Shown: positions 46,235 through 54,768 of the stretch, piece after piece
Position numbering within the stretch: the first letter of the stretch is position 1
Layout: every line of letters starts with the position of its first letter
Notes under the pieces: model-generated
The model's database searches: none
Seen by the model: the letters and a program-made list of their open reading frames with translations, nothing else
What the model was told of the DNA's origin: nothing
Assembly (NCBI GenBank): GCA_021781795.1
Contig: JAJXWA010000011.1
Coordinates: 1-64,000, forward strand
DNA: 64,000 nucleotides
Direction of reading: 5' to 3'
Source of the DNA: Acidobacteriota bacterium
GTDB lineage: Bacteria; Acidobacteriota; Terriglobia; Terriglobales; Acidobacteriaceae
Translations under genes and position numbers: made by a program

Positions 46235-46429
46235 ATGGCATCAGCTAACAATGCGTATCGCACCGCTTACGAAGAGGCGGATGCAGAGCTCAACAAGATC
46301 GTGAGAGAAGTGGAAATGCTTCGCGCACGCCAGATGCAGGTGGGAAAGATCGTTGAGGCGCTGAAGGTCGTTGTGGTCGATGAGCCGGTAGCGATCGACA
46401 TGCAACGGGGCCAGTGGGCGGCTCGCTAG
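46235..46429 (+). CDS. Small coiled-coil protein, function unknown
   Basis: A 64-residue protein that is probably one long helix (YEEADAELNKIVREVEMLRA) with heptad-like spacing, then a short hydrophobic strand (LKVVVVDEP). GGAGGG stands 4 bp before the ATG at 46235, which supports translation. I do not recognise the family. It lies between the divergent rpsU and the gamma-carbonic-anhydrase-like gene. Confidence 0.6.
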   Translation: MASANNAYRTAYEEADAELNKIVREVEMLRARQMQVGKIVEALKVVVVDEPVAIDMQRGQWAAR

Positions 46430-46677
46430 CGCGCTTTGCTCTCGCAGTACGAAATCGCCCGACCAGACCCCGTCACCGCCACCACTCGCGGCGTCGCGTT
46501 GGCTGGTAGTGATTGTCGGTGCGACCGGGCGCTCATTCCCCATTCCGCCTGAAGTTTCGCGCCTTGTTCCGCAATCTGCGGGGCAGGGCGCTTTCATTTC
46601 TGAGTCAATTCGCCCCCTGCCGTCAGGCTGCTGCCCGCACACAATGCCTTAAACTAGCATCTGAGGCTGTTCCTTTC

Positions 46678-47196
46678 ATGATCCGCACTTACCGCGGGCT
46701 CACCCCCCGCATTCCAGTCACCTGTTATGTGGACCTTTCCGCCCAGATTCTCGGCGATGTCGTCCTCGGCGAGAACAGCTCCGTCTGGATGAATGCCGTT
46801 CTCCGCGGCGATGTGCACTCCATTCGGGTTGGAGCCAACTCCAACGTGCAGGACTGCGCAGTGCTTCATGGCCAGCGCAACCTCTACTCGGTCCAGATCG
46901 GCGACTGGGTCACCATCGGCCACAACGCCACCGTCCACGGCTGCACCGTTGAGGACGAATGCCTCATCGGCATCGGCGCACGCGTCCTGAATAACGCGCG
47001 GATTGGGACGGGCTCTATCATCGCCGCCGGGGCCGTGGTGCCCGAGGGCACAGTTGTTCCGCCGCGCACGCTGTGGGCCGGCGTTCCAGCAAAGCAGCGC
47101 CGCGAACTCGGCGAGAAAGACCGCGCCCTGATTCTCGAATACGCCAAAAACTATCTCGACTATGTCGCCATCTATCTTTCCGAAACCAGCAAGTAA
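46678..47196 (+). CDS. Gamma-carbonic-anhydrase-like hexapeptide protein
   Basis: A 172-residue left-handed beta-helix protein of the YrdA/PaaY/CamH group. The zinc histidines are present (His64 in VLHGQ, His82 in IGHNA, His87 in TVHGC), along with the conserved Arg43-x-Asp45 of LRGDV. Members hydrate CO2 or act as acyl or thioester-linked hydrolases; without the acidic loop of the Methanosarcina enzyme, activity is uncertain. The frame is open from 46513, but ATG 46678 (MIRTYRGLTP) starts the fold. The Shine-Dalgarno sequence is weak. The PAP2 gene follows 42 bp later. Confidence 0.9.
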   Translation: MIRTYRGLTPRIPVTCYVDLSAQILGDVVLGENSSVWMNAVLRGDVHSIRVGANSNVQDCAVLHGQRNLYSVQIGDWVTIGHNATVHGCTVEDECLIGIGARVLNNARIGTGSIIAAGAVVPEGTVVPPRTLWAGVPAKQRRELGEKDRALILEYAKNYLDYVAIYLSETSK

Positions 47197-47238
47197 ATGA
47201 AACAATAAGACTTGACCGCCTGCCCTTTCAGGAGATTC

Positions 47239-48069
47239 ATGACTCCCCACCTCCACGCCTTATCGGTGCGCTCGCGCTGGACTGCACTCGCCGCTCTTCT
47301 TCTTTTCGCTTCCGGCCAGATTTGTGCGATGGCGCAGTCCTCGTCGTCCGATGCAGCCCTGCCCGACGCGCCTCAGGCGCAGCCCGCGCCGAAGAACGCC
47401 GCGCAGGATCAGGTGACCATCCTCGGCACCCCGCGCGCCATCCTGCACGATCAGGCAGCCATCTGGACCAGCCCCATCCATATCCATGACCGCGACCTCG
47501 CTGTCCTGGTCCCGCTGGGCCTGACCACCGCCGTTCTCATGACCACCGACCACCAGGTCATGTCTTCCTCGAAACTCCAGGACACCTCGCTCAATAACCA
47601 CGCCGTCGATGCCTCCAACGGCCTCGTCGGCGGCTTCGTTGCCGCCCCCGTCATCATCTGGGGCATGGGCCATATCCATCAGGATGACCACGCCACCGAG
47701 ACCGGCATCCTCGGCGGCGAAGCCATGGTGGATAGCATCGTCGTCGAACAGGCCCTCAAAATTATCTCCATGCGCGAGCGGCCCACTGTTGATAACGCCC
47801 GCGGCAAGTTCTTCCAGACCAGCGCCGGGATCGACTCGTCGTTCCCCTCCAGTCACAGCATGGTGGCCTGGTCTTCGGCCGCCGTCATCGCGTCAGAGTA
47901 CAAGGGCCCGCTGACGCAACTCACCGCCTACGGCCTCGCCACCGGCGTGAGTCTCACCCGCGTGCTGGGCCGTCAGCATTTCCCATCGGATGTCCTGGTC
48001 GGCAGCGCGTTCGGATGGATGATCGGCCGTTACGTCTTCCACCGGCACCAGCATTCCTACGACGAGTAG
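47239..48069 (+). CDS. Secreted PAP2-family phosphatase
   Basis: A protein of about 276 residues with a signal peptide (residues about 1-33, WTALAALLLFASGQICAMAQ). It carries the three parts of the acid phosphatase / lipid-phosphatase active site: KIISMRERP near residue 174, SFPSSHSM near 202, and TRVLGRQHFPSDVLVGSAFG near 243. It may dephosphorylate undecaprenyl-pyrophosphate or another lipid or soluble phosphate in the periplasm. CAGGAG precedes the ATG at 47239; the longer frame from 47212 would spoil the signal peptide. Confidence 0.9.
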   Translation: MTPHLHALSVRSRWTALAALLLFASGQICAMAQSSSSDAALPDAPQAQPAPKNAAQDQVTILGTPRAILHDQAAIWTSPIHIHDRDLAVLVPLGLTTAVLMTTDHQVMSSSKLQDTSLNNHAVDASNGLVGGFVAAPVIIWGMGHIHQDDHATETGILGGEAMVDSIVVEQALKIISMRERPTVDNARGKFFQTSAGIDSSFPSSHSMVAWSSAAVIASEYKGPLTQLTAYGLATGVSLTRVLGRQHFPSDVLVGSAFGWMIGRYVFHRHQHSYDE

Positions 48070-48109
48070 CTGCTTACGAGCAGAGCGCGCGGCCTGGTAC
48101 AGCCAGTGC

Positions 48110-49405
48110 TCAGGCCATCCAGCGAAGCAACGACGCGCGTAATTCCCCAATCGGCATCGGATGCTCCGCGCCCGGCAGAGAAAACTCCTCCGGCGCGATG
48201 ATGTATGCCTCGCTAAGGCTCTCCGCGAGGCACACGCAGACCGTTTGCTGCCGGTATTCCTCGTACCGCGCCGCCGCCAGCCAGACGTAGAGCGCGAGTA
48301 CCTGCGCATCCAGCGCGCTCCCGGTCACATCGGGAACCGAGGGCAGGGGATTGACCAGATCCGGATTCTCAAACACCGCCACCCCGGTGAAGGGCTTGGG
48401 CCGCGGTCGCACGTCAAATCGCGCCGCCAGCAGGGCAGGCCTCGCGCGTCGCAGTGCCTCGGATGCGCCCCACTCCACGAATGAATTCCCGAAGATGACC
48501 GCTCCATTGCCTGACAGGTACAGCGACCGGATAAACTCGCGAATCGCAGGCTGCGCCGCAACTTCAGGCGGGCACCATGGAGCCACGTCCACACTGCGCA
48601 GATGGTCATACACCGCATCCGCGTCGGTCAGGTCCTTGCGCATCGTATTCATCTCGCGCGAAAAGTTCTCCCGGTAGGCGTCGAGGCGGCCATAGCTCAG
48701 CAGGATCGGCACGGGCGGTCTCGCTGCATTCTTCCATGCGCTGCCCGTCAGGCTTGCAGCCGCGTCGATCACCCATGCCTCTGCGCCCGCATCTCCCGCT
48801 CGCGCCGCACCCGCCTGCATCAATCCGCCGGCCCAGTCGCCGCTACTACCCGCATCGCCCCACAAGAGAAACTGCGCCGCATCGAATGCCGGGGCAAGGT
48901 CGGGAAACGTCAGCGGCTGAACCTTGCCAATTCCCTGCCATCGGTTCCACGCTGTCGCTTGCTTCACCGGCAACTGCTTCGGCAGGTCCAGCAGCACCAG
49001 CCGTCGCCGCTTTGCACCCTCGCTGTCATTCGTTTGCTGCGCATACCGGTCCGCCGCGTCAAAGACTGTTTGCACGGCTTGACGCCACTGCTGGAAATAC
49101 GGCGACCGCGCCAGCAGGGAAGAATTCTGGATGGTCTGCTCGCTCGTCGAGAACTGCCAGTTGCGCACGCCCATCTGGTCTTCCAGGCCTCGCACTTCAG
49201 CGAAGAGCAGATCGAACTGCTCCGCGTTCAGGCTCGCCGCATACACCAGAAGCCGCTGCACAGACCGCCGCTCATTGGGGAAGAGATACTCCCACTCGCG
49301 AAGCTGCTGGTTCACAAACGGCTGGAAGGTCAGCGGCAGGCGCGTGGGCAGATTCTTCCTGAGTGCCTGCTGCACTTCTTCCGGGAATGCCGTTTGCGTG
49401 TTCAT
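48110..49405 (-). CDS. Companion protein B2 of a duplicated two-gene unit (unknown family)
   Basis: A 431-residue protein with no signal peptide or membrane segment and no recognised family. It is a paralogue of the gene at 50796: both share an N-terminal FP-x-ER-x-S segment (LFPNERRSVQRLL here), a C-terminal WGASEALRRARP, and an ending of the form M..G.L...L..M. The middle has VKQATAWNRWQGIGKVQ and a Gly/Ala-rich patch. It lies 9 bp after the exported phosphatase-fold gene A2, so it probably works with A2 as a chaperone, inhibitor or binding partner. This is inferred only from synteny. Confidence 0.8.
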   Translation of the reverse strand: MNTQTAFPEEVQQALRKNLPTRLPLTFQPFVNQQLREWEYLFPNERRSVQRLLVYAASLNAEQFDLLFAEVRGLEDQMGVRNWQFSTSEQTIQNSSLLARSPYFQQWRQAVQTVFDAADRYAQQTNDSEGAKRRRLVLLDLPKQLPVKQATAWNRWQGIGKVQPLTFPDLAPAFDAAQFLLWGDAGSSGDWAGGLMQAGAARAGDAGAEAWVIDAAASLTGSAWKNAARPPVPILLSYGRLDAYRENFSREMNTMRKDLTDADAVYDHLRSVDVAPWCPPEVAAQPAIREFIRSLYLSGNGAVIFGNSFVEWGASEALRRARPALLAARFDVRPRPKPFTGVAVFENPDLVNPLPSVPDVTGSALDAQVLALYVWLAAARYEEYRQQTVCVCLAESLSEAYIIAPEEFSLPGAEHPMPIGELRASLLRWMA

Positions 49406-49414
49406 CGCTTCGCG

Positions 49415-50650
49415 TTAGCCTCGCAGTTCGCTGAGACTGTGCCCTTGCGTTTCCAGCGGCTTTGCTCCGAGCAGCGCGGTCAGAGTCGGGCAGAGGTCCA
49501 CGTGCTGAATGGGCCGCTCAATCACCTGCGGCCGATCCACCGCCGCTCCCAGCGCCAGCATCCATGTGTCCCGCGTCGAGTCTGCGTTGGCGCGGTGGTT
49601 AAAGAATCCATTTGTAGAAGAACCATCCGGGTCTCTGCCAAACTCCGGCAGAATCACCAGCGTCGTCTTTCCTCTGTAGTCCGGATTCGCTTCCACTTCC
49701 TGCCACAACTGTGCGCTCAGCCGGTCAATCGTGCGGATGCCGGCCACATGCATCGCATACGAGCCAAAGTGCGCCGCCTCCACATCGGAAAACGCCACGA
49801 CCAGCAAGCCCGGCGCGAATTTGCGCATGATCTCCCGCGTCATGAAGAAGGTCAGCTCATCGCCGGAGGTGGGGCCGTCATTCTGCACAAACCCAGCGAT
49901 GGCCGCCTTGATGCTGCCCGCCACGCGCGGGTCAAGCTGCTCCGCCGCGTCGAAGATATTCCATCCCAGACCCTCATAGTTGCTGCCTTCCAGCGCGGTC
50001 TCCAGTTCCGCTTCCACCTTAGCGCGGTCCGCCATGTTGGCGGATCTGCCCGAGCGCATCGCGTCCACCACCGCCTGCAGCATCAGCTGCTTGGGAAACA
50101 CCACATTCGCGCCGTATGCCGGCCCGTAGCCGCTTGCGGAGCTGGCGCCAATCTGGCTCGTCAACGCCTTGTTGCTGGCTACGATCCATGCGTCGCTGCT
50201 GCCCACATGCAGATCCTTGCGAAACTGCTCGAACAGCGTTGGCGATGTGGGCGCAAGCTTGCCCCAGTCGTCGACGCGTTGCCAGTTGCCCGTCAGGATG
50301 CTCGAAATCGCGTTGAAGTGCGCCGTCACGCCTTCATTGCGGGCGTGAGGATAAAACACTGAACGCGGAAAAAGATCCGACACGATGTGGGGAATGTTTT
50401 CGAGCCCCTCGCGGGAAAAAGTCTCCGCGCGCCGCACCCCGCCTACAATCACCACCACGACCTTGTGTCCGCTTCCCGGCATGGCCTGCTTGTCTTGAGC
50501 TGCTGCTAGATTCAGATGAGGCAGCATCGCTCCGGCTGCCACAAGCCCCGCCCCGCGCAGAAAGTTGCGCTTCGAACCATCAACCAGGCCGGCGCACGGT
50601 ACACCACCGCCATCACCACCCTGTGTGACAATCTGCCGGATTTTTTCCAT
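49415..50650 (-). CDS. Exported alkaline-phosphatase-fold protein A2 (sulfatase-like, possibly degenerate)
   Basis: A protein of about 411 residues with a Tat-like leader (KRNFLRGAGLVAAGAML, Lys-Arg in place of Arg-Arg). The fold recalls the alkaline-phosphatase/sulfatase superfamily: a starting strand VVVVIVGGVRRAETF, a SSILTGN turn where the nucleophile usually lies, FSDVEAAHFGSYA, and ILPEFGRD...NHRAN near the C-terminal metal site. The first metal-binding Asp of the superfamily (usually V-D-G) appears replaced by Gly. ATG 50650 is preferred because AGAGGG precedes it and the leader begins there; the frame is open to 50809, inside the upstream gene. It pairs with B2. Confidence 0.82.
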   Translation of the reverse strand: MEKIRQIVTQGGDGGGVPCAGLVDGSKRNFLRGAGLVAAGAMLPHLNLAAAQDKQAMPGSGHKVVVVIVGGVRRAETFSREGLENIPHIVSDLFPRSVFYPHARNEGVTAHFNAISSILTGNWQRVDDWGKLAPTSPTLFEQFRKDLHVGSSDAWIVASNKALTSQIGASSASGYGPAYGANVVFPKQLMLQAVVDAMRSGRSANMADRAKVEAELETALEGSNYEGLGWNIFDAAEQLDPRVAGSIKAAIAGFVQNDGPTSGDELTFFMTREIMRKFAPGLLVVAFSDVEAAHFGSYAMHVAGIRTIDRLSAQLWQEVEANPDYRGKTTLVILPEFGRDPDGSSTNGFFNHRANADSTRDTWMLALGAAVDRPQVIERPIQHVDLCPTLTALLGAKPLETQGHSLSELRG

Positions 50651-50795
50651 ACTTCGCCCTCTCTCAGGAAGTGCCCTGTGAGTTCTGCCCCTTGAGCCAT
50701 GTCGCCTGGAAGTTGCCCGGATTATAGCCGTGTAAATGCGAGTGCAGCAACGATGCGCGTTGTACCGCTCGGTCCCGCTTTTCGTTCTGCTTCCA

Positions 50796-52007
50796 TCAAC
50801 CCATTGCAAACTTCATGAGTTGCCCGAGGTCCATCGCCGAGCCGGACTGCACGCCGCGCGCGAGTGTCGGACCCACGGCGATGGCCTGGTTATGTCCCTC
50901 AAACCACGCGATGAAGACTGCCTCATTCGCTCCGTCCAGCCGCTGCTGGTTAATCCAGTGGTAGTACGCGCCCATATCCGCGTCGACCAGAGATCCAATC
51001 AGATCCGCCGCGGCATCGGTCTGCGTGTTGGCGAGCAATTCATTCATCGGCCTCTGCCGCTGCCGAGGCGCAAACCGGACCAGAAGCGTGAGAGGCTGCG
51101 CCCTGCGCAGCGCCTCGCGCGCGGTCCACTGCGCAAACGTGGTGCTGAAGATCTGCGTTCCCGAGCCTTCCGTCAGCAGCTTCAGCTCAAAGCGGCTCAA
51201 CACAGGATCGGCCGCCGCATCCATGCCCGCATCGCGAGGTTCCAGCTCGGCAAGCCGTGTCCGCAGCTCCTCCGGGCCCATCCCCGGCTTTTGAATCTGC
51301 TCTTGCATAAAGTTCAGCAGCGCAGTGCGCGTGCCCTCCAGCGACTTGTAGGAGACGCGCGTCACCCCCGGGGTTTCAACTGCAGCCGATTCTCCGCCGT
51401 CCACATACCAGTGCGCGTAAGGCTGCGGAGATTGCTTTGCCCGCTCCGCGACTGCGCCGAGCAGCAGGTCCAGTCCGCCCTCCGGCCGAATCTGGTGGAA
51501 GTACGTGCCATGCGGCCGCAGATTGTGAAACAACTCTTCGTCGTACGACGCCACTTCCTGCCCGATGACCGCAATCCCAAGCCGTCGCATGGGAAGGGGC
51601 TCCGTCGGCGTGTCCCCTCTCAGCCGCGCGCCATAGGCTGTCGCTGTGTCGCGAAACGCATCCAGTTGATGGGTCGACCACAGGTACGCCGATTGCTGCT
51701 CCACAAATTGCGAGGGCGCGTTGACCCAGTCAAACCGTTCCAGCGCCGGCGAAATCTTGAGCGCTTCGAATCCCTTAAACCACTCCGCAAGCTGCGGTGC
51801 AGAAAGCGCACTCAGGCACGTGAGCTCCCTGTCGATCGATGCGCGTTCGGCTGGAAATTTGAAGTCGTACTCTTTTACCTGGCGCAGCAGGCTTGGCAAA
51901 AAGCCGATCGGTAACTGTCGCAGCAACTGCAGATGCGCCGCCGCAACCTGCCTGGCTTGCGGCGGGTATTTGCCAAACTGCTCGGCTTGGAGATCGCGCG
52001 GTTGCAT
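50796..52007 (-). CDS. Companion protein B1 of a duplicated two-gene unit (unknown family)
   Basis: A 403-residue soluble protein, paralogous to the gene at 48110. Shared marks are FKFPAERASIDREL near residue 50, FAQWTAREALRRAQP near 300, AYYHWINQQR near 352, and an ending MDLGQLMKFAM. It has no signal peptide, so it is probably cytoplasmic. Its start is 5 bp after the stop of the exported phosphatase-fold gene A1, giving strong synteny but no known function. Confidence 0.8.
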   Translation of the reverse strand: MQPRDLQAEQFGKYPPQARQVAAAHLQLLRQLPIGFLPSLLRQVKEYDFKFPAERASIDRELTCLSALSAPQLAEWFKGFEALKISPALERFDWVNAPSQFVEQQSAYLWSTHQLDAFRDTATAYGARLRGDTPTEPLPMRRLGIAVIGQEVASYDEELFHNLRPHGTYFHQIRPEGGLDLLLGAVAERAKQSPQPYAHWYVDGGESAAVETPGVTRVSYKSLEGTRTALLNFMQEQIQKPGMGPEELRTRLAELEPRDAGMDAAADPVLSRFELKLLTEGSGTQIFSTTFAQWTAREALRRAQPLTLLVRFAPRQRQRPMNELLANTQTDAAADLIGSLVDADMGAYYHWINQQRLDGANEAVFIAWFEGHNQAIAVGPTLARGVQSGSAMDLGQLMKFAMG

Positions 52008-52012
52008 CGCCT

Positions 52013-53209
52013 CTACACCAGCTCCCGTATCGGCTTGCCCGCGGATTGCGCCGCGGAAAATCCCATCATCGCACCAAGGCTCGGCACCAGATCGATCGAC
52101 TGTACCGGTTGGTCATAGACCACGCCTTCGCGTACGCCCGCGCCCAGTGCCATCATCCACGTCGTTCGGCTCGCCACGTCCCCTGTGCGATGGTGCTGGA
52201 ATCCGTTGCCGCCAGCATCGTAGTCCGAATCGCGCCCAAAATCCGGCAGGATAAACATCGTTGTCTTGCCTGCGTACTCGGGATTCGCCTGCACCGCCTG
52301 CCAAAGCTCCGCGCACAGCCTGTCCGTTCTGCGAATTCCATCCACATAGAGCGAGTACGCGCCCGAGTGAGCCACGTCAATATCGTGCATCGTGATCCAC
52401 AGCAGACTCGGAGCCTCGCGCTCCATCAACCGCTTTGCGATGTACACCGAAAGCTCGTCGGGACTCGACAGCGTTCGTGCATGGCTCAGAAAATCGCTGA
52501 CTGAAAGGCGCAGCACATTTTCAAGCTGCTCCAGATCAAATGGATTTCCACTCAGCTGCGGCGTGTAGAGCGGATTTTCGTAGTTGTCGCGCAGCAGGTG
52601 ATCCACATCGACCGTGGAACCAGGCGTGGCCGCCGCGAGCAGATGCTTCGGCAGGATCACCGCAGCGCCCAGTCCCTGGCCATACGACCGGCTGTCGCTC
52701 TCGCCGATTCGGTTGAACCCATTACTCGGCGCCACAACCCACGCATCCGTGGCTGGCCGGCGAAGGTCCTTGCGGAAATACTCAAAAACAGTTGGATGCT
52801 CCGGCGGTACCGCAGAAAAGTTATTCAGCGTCTCATAGCTGCCGGTCGTCAGGCTTGCCGTCGCAACATAGTGCCCAAGGATGCCGTCATTCGTCACATG
52901 TGTGAAGAAGCTGGACTGCGGCGCCATCTGACTTAACATGTTGGGAATGTTGTGCTGGCCTTCGGGAGCGAAGGTCTCCTGATCCCGCGCTCCGCCGCCA
53001 AAGGTAATCACGATCATCTTGCGCCGCTTCTGCGCCGCCTCGCCACGCACGAGCGGACTCTTGCTCAGCAGGGCCCCGCCAAGCGCCAGATGCGCCGCAT
53101 CACGCAGGAATTCGCGCCGGGTGCGGCTGAGCTGCATCGCCATCGCACGCGGACTGCCGGCCCTCGTCCAGCTCCGTGCGAAATCGCTCATTCCGGTTGC
53201 TCGCTCCAT
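52013..53209 (-). CDS. Tat-exported alkaline-phosphatase-fold protein A1 (sulfatase-like, possibly degenerate)
   Basis: A 398-residue protein with a clear twin-arginine leader (RTRREFLRDAAHLALGGAL) and mature start MIVITFGGGARDQETF. It is a paralogue of A2: shared marks are PTVFEYFRKDL, DAWVVAPSNG, IDVAHSGAYSLYVDGIRRTDR, ANPEYAGKTTMFILPDFGRD and the paired histidines in GFQHHRTGD. It resembles the alkaline-phosphatase/sulfatase superfamily but again has Gly where the first metal-binding Asp is expected, so catalysis is uncertain. GGAG stands 5-8 bp before the ATG. It begins 47 bp after the TPR gene. Confidence 0.83.
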   Translation of the reverse strand: MERATGMSDFARSWTRAGSPRAMAMQLSRTRREFLRDAAHLALGGALLSKSPLVRGEAAQKRRKMIVITFGGGARDQETFAPEGQHNIPNMLSQMAPQSSFFTHVTNDGILGHYVATASLTTGSYETLNNFSAVPPEHPTVFEYFRKDLRRPATDAWVVAPSNGFNRIGESDSRSYGQGLGAAVILPKHLLAAATPGSTVDVDHLLRDNYENPLYTPQLSGNPFDLEQLENVLRLSVSDFLSHARTLSSPDELSVYIAKRLMEREAPSLLWITMHDIDVAHSGAYSLYVDGIRRTDRLCAELWQAVQANPEYAGKTTMFILPDFGRDSDYDAGGNGFQHHRTGDVASRTTWMMALGAGVREGVVYDQPVQSIDLVPSLGAMMGFSAAQSAGKPIRELV

Positions 53210-53256
53210 CGTCTCCGCCTGTACTCACTCCTGCTCTGTTCGCGCATCTCGAAACA

Positions 53257-54669
53257 CTAGTGCTGAGGCCCCGTCGCGTTCGTAGCCGAGGAAACAAACT
53301 GCTGCACCTCAGCTCGTTCCTTGTCGATTTCCGCTAAATGCTCCGCGCGCAGCTTCTGATACACCGCAAACTCCTGCTGCGCTAGATCCCGCTTGCCGGT
53401 GTGCACATAATCCGTGCCCAGCCGGTAGTGCGCGTCCGAAAGATTGGGGTTGAGTTCCAGAGCGCTCACGTACTCTGGAATCGATTTCTCGTATTCATGC
53501 TGGTCCGCATACAGGTCGCCGAGCTGGACGTGACTGTCGGCGATTGTGCCATCCAGTGCAATCGACTTCTTCAACAACGCCTCGACCATCGTCGTATCGA
53601 CGCTCGTGTTTTGCGACCGCTTTCCCTTCCACAGGCTCAACGCATAGTAGTACTGGGCCAGTGCGTTTTCAGGCTCCAGCTCTGCGTAGCGCCTGAATCG
53701 CTGGATCACTTCGTCGGCCTGGCCGGGCGAGCTGTCATACGCCTTGGACAAAAAGTAGTAGCAGTGCGCGTCCGTGGGTGCCAGATCTGCCGCCGCGATT
53801 AATGCCTTCACCGCTTCGTCGTACGTGCCGCGCGAGTAGAGAGCCAGCCCGAGTCCGATAAAAATCCGCGGCGACTTTGGATAGCGCTGCGTCGCCTGCC
53901 TGAAGATCGTAATCGCCGGCTCGTACGTCCGGTGCAGCAGCATCTCGCTGCCCCAGTCAAAAAGATTATCCTCGCTGGGGTCCAGGTGCGCAGCCGTCTC
54001 GTACTCATTCGCCGCTTCGAGAAACTTGCCATCCTTCTCGTCGATCCTGGCCAGCAGATTATGCAGCTCCCCCGTATTGTGCTGCGCCAGCAGCTCCTTC
54101 GCGGTCCGCCTGCCGTCCTCCAGGCGCCCCAGCATAAAGTCTGCCATCACCAAATCGTAGCCGTTGTCATACGACGGCTGGATCATCTGCGCCTTCGCCA
54201 GCAGCGGCTGCGCATCTGCGAACCTGCCAGCCTGCACATAAAACTCGCCAAGGTCGTGGTTCGCGTCGTAGCTCTCCGGCTCCAACTGCTGGGCCTTCAC
54301 AAATTGCTCGCCGGCCAGCGCGTGCCGGCCCATCTGCAGCAGCAGCGTGCCCAGGTTCGTCCGGGCCGCGGCGGAGTTCGGATTCAGTTGCACGGCCAGC
54401 TTCAACTGATCCAGCGCCTTATCCCGCTCGTTGAGCGATGCATACACCATTCCAAGCAGCTCATGCACCACATCGCTATGCGTCGCGTAAGGCAGCACCT
54501 TTTCGAGCTTGTCCGCTGCCGCGTCAAACCGCCCCGCGTTGAAATCCGCGACGGCTTCCTGATACTGCGTGTCCAGTTGTTGGCGGGAAAGCTGCTGCGC
54601 CACCGCGGCCGGAACGGCCATGAAGAAAAGAACAAAAGCGAAGCGGTGGAAATGAAACCCCTTGCTCAC
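53257..54669 (-). CDS. Exported TPR protein
   Basis: A protein of about 470 residues with an N-terminal signal segment (FHFHRFAFVLFFMAVPAAVA) and then a long array of tetratricopeptide repeats (e.g. HELLGMVYASLNERDKALDQ, RTNLGTLLLQMGRHALA, SHVQLGDLYADQHEYEKSI). It probably sits in the periplasm or on the outer membrane as a scaffold. The longest frame reaches 54762, but that extension crosses a terminator-like hairpin. GTG 54669 has GGAGG 6 bp upstream and starts the signal peptide, so I chose it. It follows the TonB-receptor gene and precedes the A1-B1-A2-B2 genes, suggesting a SusD-like partner role. Confidence 0.87.
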   Translation of the reverse strand: MSKGFHFHRFAFVLFFMAVPAAVAQQLSRQQLDTQYQEAVADFNAGRFDAAADKLEKVLPYATHSDVVHELLGMVYASLNERDKALDQLKLAVQLNPNSAAARTNLGTLLLQMGRHALAGEQFVKAQQLEPESYDANHDLGEFYVQAGRFADAQPLLAKAQMIQPSYDNGYDLVMADFMLGRLEDGRRTAKELLAQHNTGELHNLLARIDEKDGKFLEAANEYETAAHLDPSEDNLFDWGSEMLLHRTYEPAITIFRQATQRYPKSPRIFIGLGLALYSRGTYDEAVKALIAAADLAPTDAHCYYFLSKAYDSSPGQADEVIQRFRRYAELEPENALAQYYYALSLWKGKRSQNTSVDTTMVEALLKKSIALDGTIADSHVQLGDLYADQHEYEKSIPEYVSALELNPNLSDAHYRLGTDYVHTGKRDLAQQEFAVYQKLRAEHLAEIDKERAEVQQFVSSATNATGPQH

Positions 54670-54712
54670 CGACTGCCTCCGGTTGAACCGCGTGAGCAAT
54701 GCGCTACGCAGA

Positions 54713-54759
54713 AAGGCGCCCCGGAGGCAAGCCTGAGCGGCCTGCAGCCGGGGCGCCTT
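54713..54759 (-). terminator. Hairpin terminator or attenuator after the TonB receptor
   Basis: A perfect 12-bp inverted repeat (AAGGCGCCCCGG / CCGGGGCGCCTT) lies 10 bp past the receptor stop. On the minus strand it is followed by TTTCTGC. It should end most receptor transcripts and lower expression of the downstream TPR and A/B genes. Confidence 0.75.
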
Positions 54760-54768
54760 CATTCTAGC

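Noticed and set aside
48602..50362. 586-codon plus-strand frame opposite the B2 and A2 genes
   Set aside because: No motif or leader; the minus-strand genes show paralogy and a Tat-like leader, which a shadow frame would not.
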